A stretch of 9,845 bases of DNA from an uncultured Selenomonadales bacterium (GTDB taxonomy: Bacteria; Bacillota_C; Negativicutes; Selenomonadales; Selenomonadaceae). Shown one piece after another: positions 1 through 6,700 of this stretch. The DNA is taken from positions 1 to 9,845 of the forward strand of contig CAMJNB010000021.1 of the NCBI GenBank assembly GCA_946407175.1, written 5' to 3'. Within the stretch, counting starts at the first letter, position 1, and the number at the start of each line of letters is the position of its first letter. Position numbers and translations under genes: made by a program. The notes below the pieces were generated by a model. That model had not been told where the DNA came from. It searched no databases and saw nothing but the letters and a program-made list of their open reading frames with translations.

Positions 1-332
1 AAAAGTCCGCCGTCCAGTTCCGTCGTACATTCGGGGTGGCGCTTTAAAAGTTCCGGCAAAACTTTTTTCAATTCTGCGCGGTAACGCCCTTCCTTAAAGC
101 CGAATTTTTCAAAGTGCCAAAGTAAATTAAAATCCGCGTGAAGTAAATCGGGATTTTTGGCGCGGTAATCTTCTGCCGAAAAATATGGCGAAGGGTCTTT
201 GCCTTCGCGCCAACCGATATTTAAATAATGCTCCGCCGCATCAAGATATTCACCGAGACCGTAGGTTTTCTTGTACCAATCTGCGTCGAACAGTATAGAG
301 TCTTCAATATATTTTTTTTCTTGCGAATCCAT
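1..332 (-). CDS. N-terminal part of a glycosyltransferase-associated repeat protein (partial, runs off the left edge)
   Basis: The first 110 codons are visible, starting at an ATG (330-332) with a GAGG Shine-Dalgarno 7 nt upstream. The protein begins MDSQEKKYIEDSILFDADWY. It contains two imperfect repeats of about 36 residues, at residues 14-49 and 50-85, with the pattern (D/E)xY...(E/W)H(Y/F)...G(W/F)(R/K)EG(K/R). Such DWY...HYL..GW.EG..PSP repeats are known from N-terminal regions of large bacterial glycosyltransferases and polysaccharide biosynthesis proteins. No catalytic domain lies within the window, so the enzyme activity is inferred from the repeat and from the adjacent Wzt-like exporter ATPase 50 bp upstream. 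The gene is probably the second in that operon. It could instead be a stand-alone repeat protein. Family assignment is moderately sure; function is tentative. Confidence 0.7.
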   Translation of the reverse strand, partial: MDSQEKKYIEDSILFDADWYKKTYGLGEYLDAAEHYLNIGWREGKDPSPYFSAEDYRAKNPDLLHADFNLLWHFEKFGFKEGRYRAELKKVLPELLKRHPECTTELDGGL

Positions 333-347
333 TTTAAATCCTCAAAA

Positions 348-403
348 TTAGCTGGTATCTATTAGCTAGTAGCTGGTAGCGATTAATTATAGGCTACAGC
401 TAC
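348..403. repeat. Heptanucleotide repeat array A1 (KTAGCTN type)
   Basis: Read on the plus strand from 348, the sequence splits into 7-mers: ttagctg, gtatcta, ttagcta, gtagctg, gtagcga, ttaatta, then taggcta and cagctac. The period is exactly 7 and the core is TAGCT. The array fills most of the 50-bp gap between the ABC ATPase gene and the next gene and runs into the ATPase 3' end. It therefore contains that gene's stop codon (383-385) and encodes its last residues (VAVAYN). The last two units are in the opposite sense to the first ones, which lets the array fold (see the hairpin entry). Confidence 0.75.
369..403. other. Imperfect hairpin inside the heptad array at the end of the ABC ATPase gene
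   Basis: GTAGCTG (369-375) plus TAGC (377-380) is complementary to GCTA (393-396) plus CAGCTAC (397-403). This gives an 11-bp stem with a single bulged G at 376 and a 12-nt AT-rich loop. It spans the ATPase stop codon. No run of T follows on the minus strand, so it does not look like a classical rho-independent terminator. It could act as an RNA stability or processing element between the two cistrons, or be only a by-product of the repeat. Confidence 0.45.
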
Positions 404-1753
404 CCGCTGAATCTTTAAATCGTTGTGCCAATGGACATAGCCGCCTACCATTGTCGTGTAAGCGTCGGGACTTACAACATTGCATTGCAACGCGCAGGGG
501 ACGTAATCGCAGACATGAGCGTCAAGCAAAGCGTCATCAATCGGCGTAGATATCACGCAAGCTATGTCGTACATCTCTTGTCGCAGTTCAACTTTAAATT
601 TCCAATCGACAACATAAATTTCACCGCGCTTGCCGTCAAAAATCGCCTTAGTCTTGCTGAAACGTGAGTCATTGTAAATCAAGTCAATGCCGGTAGCGTT
701 GCGAATATGATAGCCCATGCCGAGACATTCAATATTTTGGTTGAATTTAACTACCATACGCAAAATGACTTCCTGCGCAAAGAGTACGTCACTTATAATT
801 TCGCCGTCCAAATTCATCAGCTGCACGTTTAGTATTTCTGCGCGACCGTCCTGTACCCGATTGTACGTGGCATTTTTTTCAAAGACTTCCCTGCCGCGCG
901 ATAAACTTTCTGCGTCAATCGGTATGTCAATTTTAAATTCGTCATCATCTTGCGAAAGTTTAGCTTCCTCAATTAACGCGGCAACTTTGTCAGCGTCTTC
1001 GCCGATAAGTTCACGGCGCATTCTTACAATTTCGTTGCGGTAAACTTCAATCACTTCTTTAGCCGGAGCGTCCATAATCAGCTTTCCCGCCTGCAGGTAA
1101 AAAGCGCGTTCACATAAATTTTTCACGGCGTAAGTGTCGTGACTGACAAATAAAACCGTGACGCCACTTTCAATCATCTTTCGCATTTTGTCCATGCACT
1201 TGCTCTGAAAGAATGAATCGCCTACGCTTAACGCCTCGTCGATTATCAAAATGTCCGGCTCCAAAAATGCGTTGACTGCAAAGGCAAGACGCGCGAACAT
1301 GCCGGAAGAATACGTTTTAACCGGCTGTTTCACAAAGTCGCCGATATCTGCAAAGGCAACAATGTCATCAACCTTTTCATTCATTTCATCGCGCGACTGC
1401 CCCATTAAAAGACCGTTCATATAAATATTTTCAATGCCGGTCATGTCGGGATTAAACCCCGCGCCCAATTCCAAAAGTGACGCGATACGCCCGTTGACTT
1501 GCAAAGTGCCGCCGGAAGGAGTAAGTACGCCGGTTATCATCTTCAGCAGAGTAGATTTACCCGCGCCGTTTTTACCTACAAGTCCGACATTTTCACCGCG
1601 CCGAATTTCAAAGCTTACGTCCTGCAGTGCAAAAAAATCTTTGCTGTAACGTTTATGAAAAGGGTGAAACGTCTCTTTCAAGCGGTCAATGTCATTTTCA
1701 TAAATCTTGTAAATTTTTGAAAGGTGCTCCGCCTTTATTACAATGTCATTCAC
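383..1753 (-). CDS. Wzt/TagH-type polysaccharide ABC exporter, ATP-binding protein
   Basis: This is the ATPase subunit of an ABC exporter that moves lipid-linked polysaccharide (O-antigen, capsule or teichoic-acid type) across the cytoplasmic membrane. The start is GTG (1751-1753) behind AGGAT. Nucleotide-binding domain, residues 1-240: Walker A GKNGAGKST (60-68), ELGAGF (95-100) in the Q-loop region as is usual for Wzt/TagH, signature YSSGM (148-152), Walker B ILIIDE (168-173) and H-loop His205. A linker (about 240-290) is rich in charged residues. The roughly 160-residue C-terminal region (about 295-450) has the length and position of the Wzt C-terminal domain, which in O9a-type systems binds the glycan end. 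The partner Wzm permease is not adjacent within the window and may lie beyond the left edge. The gene is first in its unit, with its own promoter upstream. The last codons derive from a heptad repeat. Confidence 0.92.
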   Translation of the reverse strand: MNDIVIKAEHLSKIYKIYENDIDRLKETFHPFHKRYSKDFFALQDVSFEIRRGENVGLVGKNGAGKSTLLKMITGVLTPSGGTLQVNGRIASLLELGAGFNPDMTGIENIYMNGLLMGQSRDEMNEKVDDIVAFADIGDFVKQPVKTYSSGMFARLAFAVNAFLEPDILIIDEALSVGDSFFQSKCMDKMRKMIESGVTVLFVSHDTYAVKNLCERAFYLQAGKLIMDAPAKEVIEVYRNEIVRMRRELIGEDADKVAALIEEAKLSQDDDEFKIDIPIDAESLSRGREVFEKNATYNRVQDGRAEILNVQLMNLDGEIISDVLFAQEVILRMVVKFNQNIECLGMGYHIRNATGIDLIYNDSRFSKTKAIFDGKRGEIYVVDWKFKVELRQEMYDIACVISTPIDDALLDAHVCDYVPCALQCNVVSPDAYTTMVGGYVHWHNDLKIQRVAVAYN

Positions 1754-1807
1754 AAAATCCTATCCTTTAAACTTAAGTTATACGACTGACAAAAGATATT
1801 GACGCGA

Positions 1808-1836
1808 ATTTTATGGTATAAAAATTTTTTTGTCAA
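1808..1836 (-). promoter_or_regulatory. SigmaA-type promoter for the Wzt-like ATPase operon
   Basis: On the minus strand, TTGACA (1831-1836) is followed by a 17-nt spacer and TAAAAT (1808-1813). The -35 is perfect, the -10 has one mismatch, and the spacing is optimal. Transcription would start near 1801, leaving a leader of about 48 nt before the GTG at 1753. The spacer is a long A run followed by a T run, probably curved DNA. Confidence 0.75.
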
Positions 1837-1927
1837 TGCGGCGTTTACTTTGCCGAGTTTTTGATATTCGTCAACTTCTCAAAATAAATTATTGACGCCT
1901 TTCAAAATTACTTCCCTATGCAAAACG

Positions 1928-1952
1928 AATTTGCTATAATGCTTAGCAAATT
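1928..1952 (+). promoter_or_regulatory. Extended -10 promoter with overlapping inverted-repeat operator candidate, upstream of the permease-kinase gene
   Basis: TATAAT (1935-1940) is preceded by TGC (1932-1934), an extended -10. I see no good -35. The -10 is embedded in a perfect inverted repeat: AATTTGCTA (1928-1936), 7 nt, TAGCAAATT (1944-1952). A dyad centred on the -10/start region is a typical position for a repressor operator. The start of transcription would be near 1947, giving a leader of about 58 nt. The operator role is an inference from geometry alone. Confidence 0.55.
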
Positions 1953-1990
1953 TTTTAATTTGTAAATTTATAAGTACTGCCCGTTCATGC

Positions 1991-1998
1991 GGGAGAGG
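1991..1998 (+). promoter_or_regulatory. Ribosome binding site that fixes the permease-kinase start
   Basis: GGGAGAGG lies 6 nt before the ATG at 2005. A second in-frame ATG at 1987 would place this Shine-Dalgarno inside the coding region and has no comparable site of its own, so the ATG at 2005 is preferred. Confidence 0.75.
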
Positions 1999-2004
1999 AA
2001 TATA

Positions 2005-4941
2005 ATGACAGAAGAAAATCATAAAGCAGAACACATAGTAATAAATGATTCGAGGTTGAATAAATACTTGTCACCGATAAATATTTGGGCGTTATCATTC
2101 GGCTGCGCGGTAGGCTGGGGCGCCTTCGTGATGCCGGGTACAACTTTTTTGCCGATAGCGGGACCTTTGGGCACGGCGCTTGGTATGGCAGTCGGCGCAT
2201 TGGTCATGCTGGTAATCGGCTATAACTACCATTACATGATGAACCGCTACCCCGAAGCCGGCGGCACGTATTCTTACGCAAAAAATGTTTTAGGCTACGA
2301 TCACGGCTTTTTAAGCGCGTGGTTTTTGGTCATGGCTTATATCGCCATAACTTGGGCGAATGCTACGGCAATACCATTAGTCTTCCGAAATTTAATGGGG
2401 GACGTGTTCCAATTCGGTTTCTTGTACAAAATCGCCGGTTATGACGTTTACATAGGTGAGGCGTTGCTGTCACTGTGCACGATATGGCTCTGCAACTTTA
2501 TATGTATTCGCGGCGGCAAAGTTGTTGCCTACGTTCAAACAATCGCGGCGTTTATACTTTTTATCGGCGTGACGGTAGGTTTCTGCGCGGCAATGAATGC
2601 GCACGGCGGAAATATTTCTGACTTTGAACCGCTGTTTTCACCTGCCGATACTCCGATTGGCGCAATCTTCGGCATAGCGGTTTTATCCCCTTGGGCATTT
2701 GTCGGCTTTGAATCCATTTCGCACTCAACCGAAGAATTTAAATTCTCCGTGACAAAATCTTTTTCAATACTTTTCACTGCGGTAGTGACAAGCGCGTTGG
2801 CTTATATTTTTTTGGCGATAATGGCGGCGTCGGTACTTCCTGCAGGTTATCATACTTGGGTACAGTATATCGCTGACATAAATCATTTGAACGGATACGC
2901 GGGACTGCCAACATTTTTTGCGGTCCATTCACTTTTAGGCGATAGCGGTATGGCGGTATTGGCGTTAACGTTAATCGCGGCGGTTATAACCGGTCTTGTA
3001 GGTAACTCAATCGCGGCAAGTCGTCTTATATACGCCGTAGCGCGTGATGATGTCATTGCCGGTAAGTTAAAGCAACTCGGCAAGTACGGCACGCCGCAAA
3101 ATGTTTTTATGTTTTTAATGCTTATGTCACTGCCGATACCTTTTCTCGGTCGCACGGCAATAGGCTGGATTGTCGACGTAAACACGGTAGGCGCAACTAT
3201 CGCCTATGCCTACGCGTCCGGCGTTGCGTTTTTCCTTGCGAAGAAGGACGGCAATAAAATTGTTCAAGCTACCGGCTTAATCGGTATGATTATTTCCGTG
3301 ATATTCTTCCTCTACTTTATGATACCGAATTTCTGGGCGGTAAATGCAATGTCCGCCGAATCCTACATAATGCTCATGGGTTGGAGCGTGCTTGGCTTTA
3401 TAGTCTTTCGCTACATTTTTCAGAAGGACAAGAAAAATCATTTCGGCAAGTCAACCATTGCATGGATGGCGTTGCTGTTTTTAATTTTCTTCACGTCAAC
3501 AATGTGGTTGCGTCAATCTACGCATGACACGACTAAAACCGTGCTGAATAATTTGAATGCGTACTACCTTGAAGAGTTAAAAGAGCACGGCGCGATGCTT
3601 AACCCGCGTGAAAAAGATGACGCTGAATATTATCTTGCCGGACAAATGGAGCACGTAAGCTTTTCACTGACAACTTTCAACGCGTTGCAAATGTGTCTGA
3701 TAGTTGCCGCGCTTTCAATAATGTTCAGCATTTACAACATGATGAATAAGCGCGAAAAGCTTATGGAGATTAAAAAGGTTGAGGCGGAGCAGAGCAGTAA
3801 GGCGAAAAGCACTTTCCTTTTCAATATGAGCCACGACATTCGTACGCCGATGAATGCGATTGTAGGCTACGTGAATTTGGCAAAAAAGGAAAAGGGCGCG
3901 TCCGATACCGTTAAAGATTATCTCACGAAAATCGAGGCGTCCAGCGATCACCTTTTGGCGCTGATAAATGATATTTTGGAAATGAGCCGCATTGAAAACG
4001 GCAAAATGGAATTGGAAATTGAAAAGTTCAATATCGTCAAAATTATGAATGAAGTCTACGACCTCTTCATTACGCAAATGCAGACGAAAAATATTGCCTA
4101 CACCGTCAGCGCCGAAAATATCACAAACAAAACGGTTATGTGCGACAAAAACAGATTGAACCGAGTGCTTTTAAATTTAATCAGCAACGCTTTTAAATTC
4201 ACGCCGAGCGGCGGCAGTGTCACCGTGACGCTTGCGCAAAAAGGCGCTACCGATACAACGGGATTTTATGAACTGCGCGTCAAGGATACCGGTATGGGTA
4301 TGACGCCGGAATTTGCCGAAAAAGTTTTTGAGGCGTACACGCGCGACCGCACGGTAAACAACATTCAAGGCACCGGTTTAGGTATGGCGATAACTAAAAG
4401 CATTGTCGACCTTATGCACGGCACGATTAATGTTGAAACGGAATTTGGCAAAGGCACCGAATTTACTATCAATGTCAGCTTTCCTATTGCAGAGGATGAG
4501 CCGGAAGTTGAAGAAAATCCCGTCAACAACGCGGAATCCGAAATTGATTTTTCAAAAATTAAATTACTCTTGGTTGAGGACATTGAAGTCAACCGCGAAA
4601 TTGCCACGCTGATTTTGGACGAGTTCGGCTTTCAAATTGAAACGGCGGAGAACGGTAAAATTGCCGTAGAAAAAATCGCCGCGTCTAAGCCCGGCGAATT
4701 TCAGCTGATTTTAATGGATATTCAAATGCCGATAATGAACGGCTACGAGGCGGCTAAGGCGATACGCGCACTGCCGGACAAGCAACTTTCTTCAATACCG
4801 ATTATCGCAATGACGGCGAACGCCTTTGCAGAGGACGTACAAAATGCAAAGGATGCCGGTATGAATGACCACGTTGCAAAGCCTCTTGACGTGACGCAGA
4901 TGATGACGACAATTACAAACATCCTTTCACAGCGCGATTAA
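2005..4941 (+). CDS. APC-type amino acid permease fused to a hybrid histidine kinase and receiver domain
   Basis: A 978-residue fusion. Residues about 25-475 are an APC-superfamily transporter with about 12 membrane segments. It has a GWGAFVMPG substrate-site-like turn in the first segment (37-45), PEAGGTYSY (83-91) after the second, and SPWAFVGFES (228-237) near the sixth. Two more hydrophobic segments (about 485-501 and 556-577) flank a roughly 54-residue hydrophilic loop. The kinase follows with no clear HAMP: H-box SHDIRTP with His610, N-box LISNAFKF with Asn728, G1 DTGMG (761-765) and G2 GTGLG (789-793). The receiver (about 853-975) has acidic Glu858/Asp859, phosphoacceptor Asp905 in MDIQMP, Thr937 and Lys959. 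All key residues are present. I infer that transport or binding of an amino acid controls phosphorylation, as argued for the SLC5-type kinase CbrA. The ligand, HPt and output partners are unknown. The gene is alone on its strand. Confidence 0.93.
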   Translation: MTEENHKAEHIVINDSRLNKYLSPINIWALSFGCAVGWGAFVMPGTTFLPIAGPLGTALGMAVGALVMLVIGYNYHYMMNRYPEAGGTYSYAKNVLGYDHGFLSAWFLVMAYIAITWANATAIPLVFRNLMGDVFQFGFLYKIAGYDVYIGEALLSLCTIWLCNFICIRGGKVVAYVQTIAAFILFIGVTVGFCAAMNAHGGNISDFEPLFSPADTPIGAIFGIAVLSPWAFVGFESISHSTEEFKFSVTKSFSILFTAVVTSALAYIFLAIMAASVLPAGYHTWVQYIADINHLNGYAGLPTFFAVHSLLGDSGMAVLALTLIAAVITGLVGNSIAASRLIYAVARDDVIAGKLKQLGKYGTPQNVFMFLMLMSLPIPFLGRTAIGWIVDVNTVGATIAYAYASGVAFFLAKKDGNKIVQATGLIGMIISVIFFLYFMIPNFWAVNAMSAESYIMLMGWSVLGFIVFRYIFQKDKKNHFGKSTIAWMALLFLIFFTSTMWLRQSTHDTTKTVLNNLNAYYLEELKEHGAMLNPREKDDAEYYLAGQMEHVSFSLTTFNALQMCLIVAALSIMFSIYNMMNKREKLMEIKKVEAEQSSKAKSTFLFNMSHDIRTPMNAIVGYVNLAKKEKGASDTVKDYLTKIEASSDHLLALINDILEMSRIENGKMELEIEKFNIVKIMNEVYDLFITQMQTKNIAYTVSAENITNKTVMCDKNRLNRVLLNLISNAFKFTPSGGSVTVTLAQKGATDTTGFYELRVKDTGMGMTPEFAEKVFEAYTRDRTVNNIQGTGLGMAITKSIVDLMHGTINVETEFGKGTEFTINVSFPIAEDEPEVEENPVNNAESEIDFSKIKLLLVEDIEVNREIATLILDEFGFQIETAENGKIAVEKIAASKPGEFQLILMDIQMPIMNGYEAAKAIRALPDKQLSSIPIIAMTANAFAEDVQNAKDAGMNDHVAKPLDVTQMMTTITNILSQRD

Positions 4942-4994
4942 AAATTTTCACGTCGATTTAAAACTTTTACGTCGATTAAAAATTTTTATGCGTC
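4936..4994. repeat. Three 19-21 bp direct repeats between convergent stop codons
   Basis: Three consecutive units start with GATT and end with CGTC: 4936-4954, 4955-4973 and 4974-4994. The shared pattern is GATT-A/T-rich-CTTTT/ATTTT-ACGTC. The first unit contains the TAA stop (4939-4941) of the permease-kinase, and the third overlaps the TGA stop (4993-4995) of the opposite permease gene. Thus the whole 51-bp intergenic space is repeat. The AAAATTTT cores can pair weakly with one another (TAAAAATTTT near 4940 with AAAATTTTTA near 4979). A weak bidirectional terminator is possible, but the stem is purely A/T. Confidence 0.7.
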
Positions 4995-5766
4995 AAGACA
5001 TTTGCCGGTTGAAGGCGTTGCAAGAAATTTTTGTAAGAATCAGCGCATACAAAATTAAAACTGCCAGCGACGTAAAATTTATTCCGTGACGTAACATTTC
5101 GCTTGTATGAGTCAGCGGCAAAATTTCTATAAAAATTCTTACGGCGTCGGGCAGTTGCGACGTTGAAAAAAATGTTCCGCACAAAAATGACATCGGCATT
5201 AAAAAGTACGTGTTGACCTGCGATAGCTCTTCAAAAGTTTTCACGTACATTGCCGCGCAGAATCCTACCGCCGCGAATATTGCCGAGTTTAAAAATATCA
5301 CGGCGCAAAATTCCGTTGCCGATACAACGTCAGCGAAAAAGTTTAACCGCGCGTCGAACAATACGGCGATAACCAAAATTAATGCTGTCGATATGAATGC
5401 ACGAATTACCGCCGATAAAATTTTTCCCGTGACGAAGGCGGCAGGTTCAATCGGCGCCGATAAATAATTTTCCAAACTCTTATGATAAATTTTTTCCGCG
5501 TGTACCGTCGTGGCGCTCATGTAGCTGACGTTCATTGTATTCAGCGCGATTATGCCTGGTACGAGAAAATCTAAGTACGTGCCGCTTTCCGGCGTGATAC
5601 TGCGTCCCAGTCCCCAGCCGAATGCCACAAGGTAAAGCACCGGCGTCACGAGACGCGATAAAATAAATTTTTTTAAGCGGCGTCGCAGTACCACCCAATC
5701 CCGCCACATTACCGTTTCAATGTCTGAAATGTAAGCTTGAAGCTTAGAGCTTAGAGCTTGGAGCAT
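4993..5766 (-). CDS. ABC-2 type transporter permease
   Basis: A 257-residue integral membrane protein of the ABC-2 (NodJ/DrrB-like) permease family with about six membrane segments (roughly 38-56, 68-85, 118-138, 153-175, 185-202, 232-249). Typical features are an amphipathic N-terminal region ending WRDWVVLRRR (21-30), TPVLYLVAFGWGLG (41-54), and the late motif SFLCGTFF (193-200) followed by LPLTHTSEMLR (216-226). Such permeases pair with a separate ATPase to export lipids, polysaccharides, drugs or other substrates. No ATPase gene is adjacent: cbiG lies 19 bp upstream and the convergent permease-kinase gene is downstream. The ATG start has AAGGA about 9 nt upstream. Residues 2-11 (LQALSSKLQA) are encoded entirely by a heptanucleotide repeat also found at the start of the flavoprotein gene. 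The substrate cannot be told. Confidence 0.88.
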   Translation of the reverse strand: MLQALSSKLQAYISDIETVMWRDWVVLRRRLKKFILSRLVTPVLYLVAFGWGLGRSITPESGTYLDFLVPGIIALNTMNVSYMSATTVHAEKIYHKSLENYLSAPIEPAAFVTGKILSAVIRAFISTALILVIAVLFDARLNFFADVVSATEFCAVIFLNSAIFAAVGFCAAMYVKTFEELSQVNTYFLMPMSFLCGTFFSTSQLPDAVRIFIEILPLTHTSEMLRHGINFTSLAVLILYALILTKISCNAFNRQMS

Positions 5767-5767
5767 A
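5733..5767. repeat. Heptanucleotide repeat array B1 (RAGCTTR type) in the first codons of the permease
   Basis: On the plus strand the units are aagcttg, aagctta, gagctta, gagcttg and then gagcata, in strict 7-bp register from 5733 to 5767. The array begins at the ATG of the permease and encodes residues 2-11. Two full HindIII-type AAGCTT palindromes are present. A stretch of 30 nt matches the corresponding stretch of array B2 with three differences. Confidence 0.78.
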
Positions 5768-5785
5768 ATTCTTAATCCTTAATTT

Positions 5786-6673
5786 TTACAAATCCCATAG
5801 TAAAGCTATTGTTACACCGTCAAATTTAGTTTTCGGCAACGCGAATTTTCCGCAGGTACAGCACAAAGCCGCCGCCTCGCAGACATTTCCGACGCCGATA
5901 TTTTTTTTCACAAATTCCGACTCGTCCAATTTATATTCCAAAACTTTCGCGGCAAGTTCGGCGGCAGTGAAAAATTTTATCTCACGTCCAAAATCCTTTA
6001 CAAAGTCAAGCAAGCCGACTTCATCGCGCTTAACGTCAACCGTTGCAAAAAATTTAATCCTTTCACGCGGCTGATTGATAATTTTACAAGCGGCGTCAAC
6101 GGCTTGAGAAATTTTTTCTGCCGAAGTACCGCGCTTACAGCCGATACCGCAGATTAAATTTTTCGGCGTCAAATTCAATCTCACGTTACCTGCCGTAAGA
6201 AAAATTTCTTCGCCGCGCAGAATCGCCGTATTAATCGCCTTAATCGCGTCTTTAGGCTCCGGCAGAAGTCCCAGCCGTGCGGCAAAATTATCGGCGGCAA
6301 ATTTTTTCTCGACATCGGTCGCCGTAGTGATAACGGGGTTGGCGTCAATCTGCGCGGAAATTTTCAGCGTTAAATCATTGGCGCCGCCTACGTGTCCGCT
6401 TAACAGGCTGATAACATTTTGCCCGCGCTCATCAAGCACGATAACGGCAGGGTCGCTAAGCTTGCTGACAATATGCGGGGCAATCATACGCATGGCAATT
6501 CCCGCCGCACAAATAAAAATCAGCGCGTCGAACTTCGTGAAAATCTCCTCTACAAAGTTTTTCATGCTGTCGAAATCGCGCCCTTTGATAAAAATTTTTC
6601 CGCCGGTAAAAGCGGAAATTTTTTTTGCCAATTCGTGACCTTCAGCAGTCACCGCTAAAATTGCAATTCTCAT
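5786..6673 (-). CDS. cbiG: Cobalt-precorrin-5A hydrolase CbiG
   Basis: CbiG opens the delta-lactone of cobalt-precorrin-5A and releases acetaldehyde, giving cobalt-precorrin-5B, in the oxygen-independent cobalamin pathway; it is cytosolic. The 295-residue protein shows the family's two parts. The N-terminal/central part has FICAAGIAMRMIAPHI (53-68) and the glycine-rich SGHVGGANDL (92-101). The C-terminal part has CGIGCKRGTS (175-184) and GVGNVCEAAAL (260-270). The ATG (6671-6673) gives the expected MRIAILAVTAEG start, although no strong Shine-Dalgarno is visible. It lies 27 bp after a secreted-protein gene and 19 bp before the ABC permease. No other cbi/cob gene is in the window, which is unusual because cbiG normally sits in a cobalamin cluster. 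Identity is confident. Confidence 0.93.
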   Translation of the reverse strand: MRIAILAVTAEGHELAKKISAFTGGKIFIKGRDFDSMKNFVEEIFTKFDALIFICAAGIAMRMIAPHIVSKLSDPAVIVLDERGQNVISLLSGHVGGANDLTLKISAQIDANPVITTATDVEKKFAADNFAARLGLLPEPKDAIKAINTAILRGEEIFLTAGNVRLNLTPKNLICGIGCKRGTSAEKISQAVDAACKIINQPRERIKFFATVDVKRDEVGLLDFVKDFGREIKFFTAAELAAKVLEYKLDESEFVKKNIGVGNVCEAAALCCTCGKFALPKTKFDGVTIALLWDL

Positions 6674-6700
6674 TTTTTAATCGCGCTGACTCATTTCAGA

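Noticed and set aside
348..403. CRISPR array
   Set aside because: The repeats are 7 bp with no spacers and no cas genes are present; this is a short-period tandem array.
1799..1822. TTGACG followed by TATAAA on the plus strand as a promoter
   Set aside because: The spacer is only about 12 nt; the minus-strand TTGACA-17-TAAAAT in the same stretch is far better.
1892..1920. Second TTGACG as -35 for the permease-kinase gene
   Set aside because: No acceptable -10 lies 16-18 nt downstream, and the TATAAT at 1935 is too far away.
1987..2004. Upstream ATG as start of the permease-kinase gene
   Set aside because: The strong GGGAGAGG Shine-Dalgarno would fall inside the coding region; the ATG at 2005 is correctly spaced from it.
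4942..4992. Strong rho-independent terminator
   Set aside because: Only A/T-pairing stems are possible and there is no GC-rich stem followed by a T run; it is listed as a repeat instead.
383..5766. Wzt-like ATPase and ABC-2 permease as subunits of one transporter
   Set aside because: They are in separate transcription units, 3 kb apart, and the permease sequence looks NodJ/DrrB-like rather than Wzm-like.
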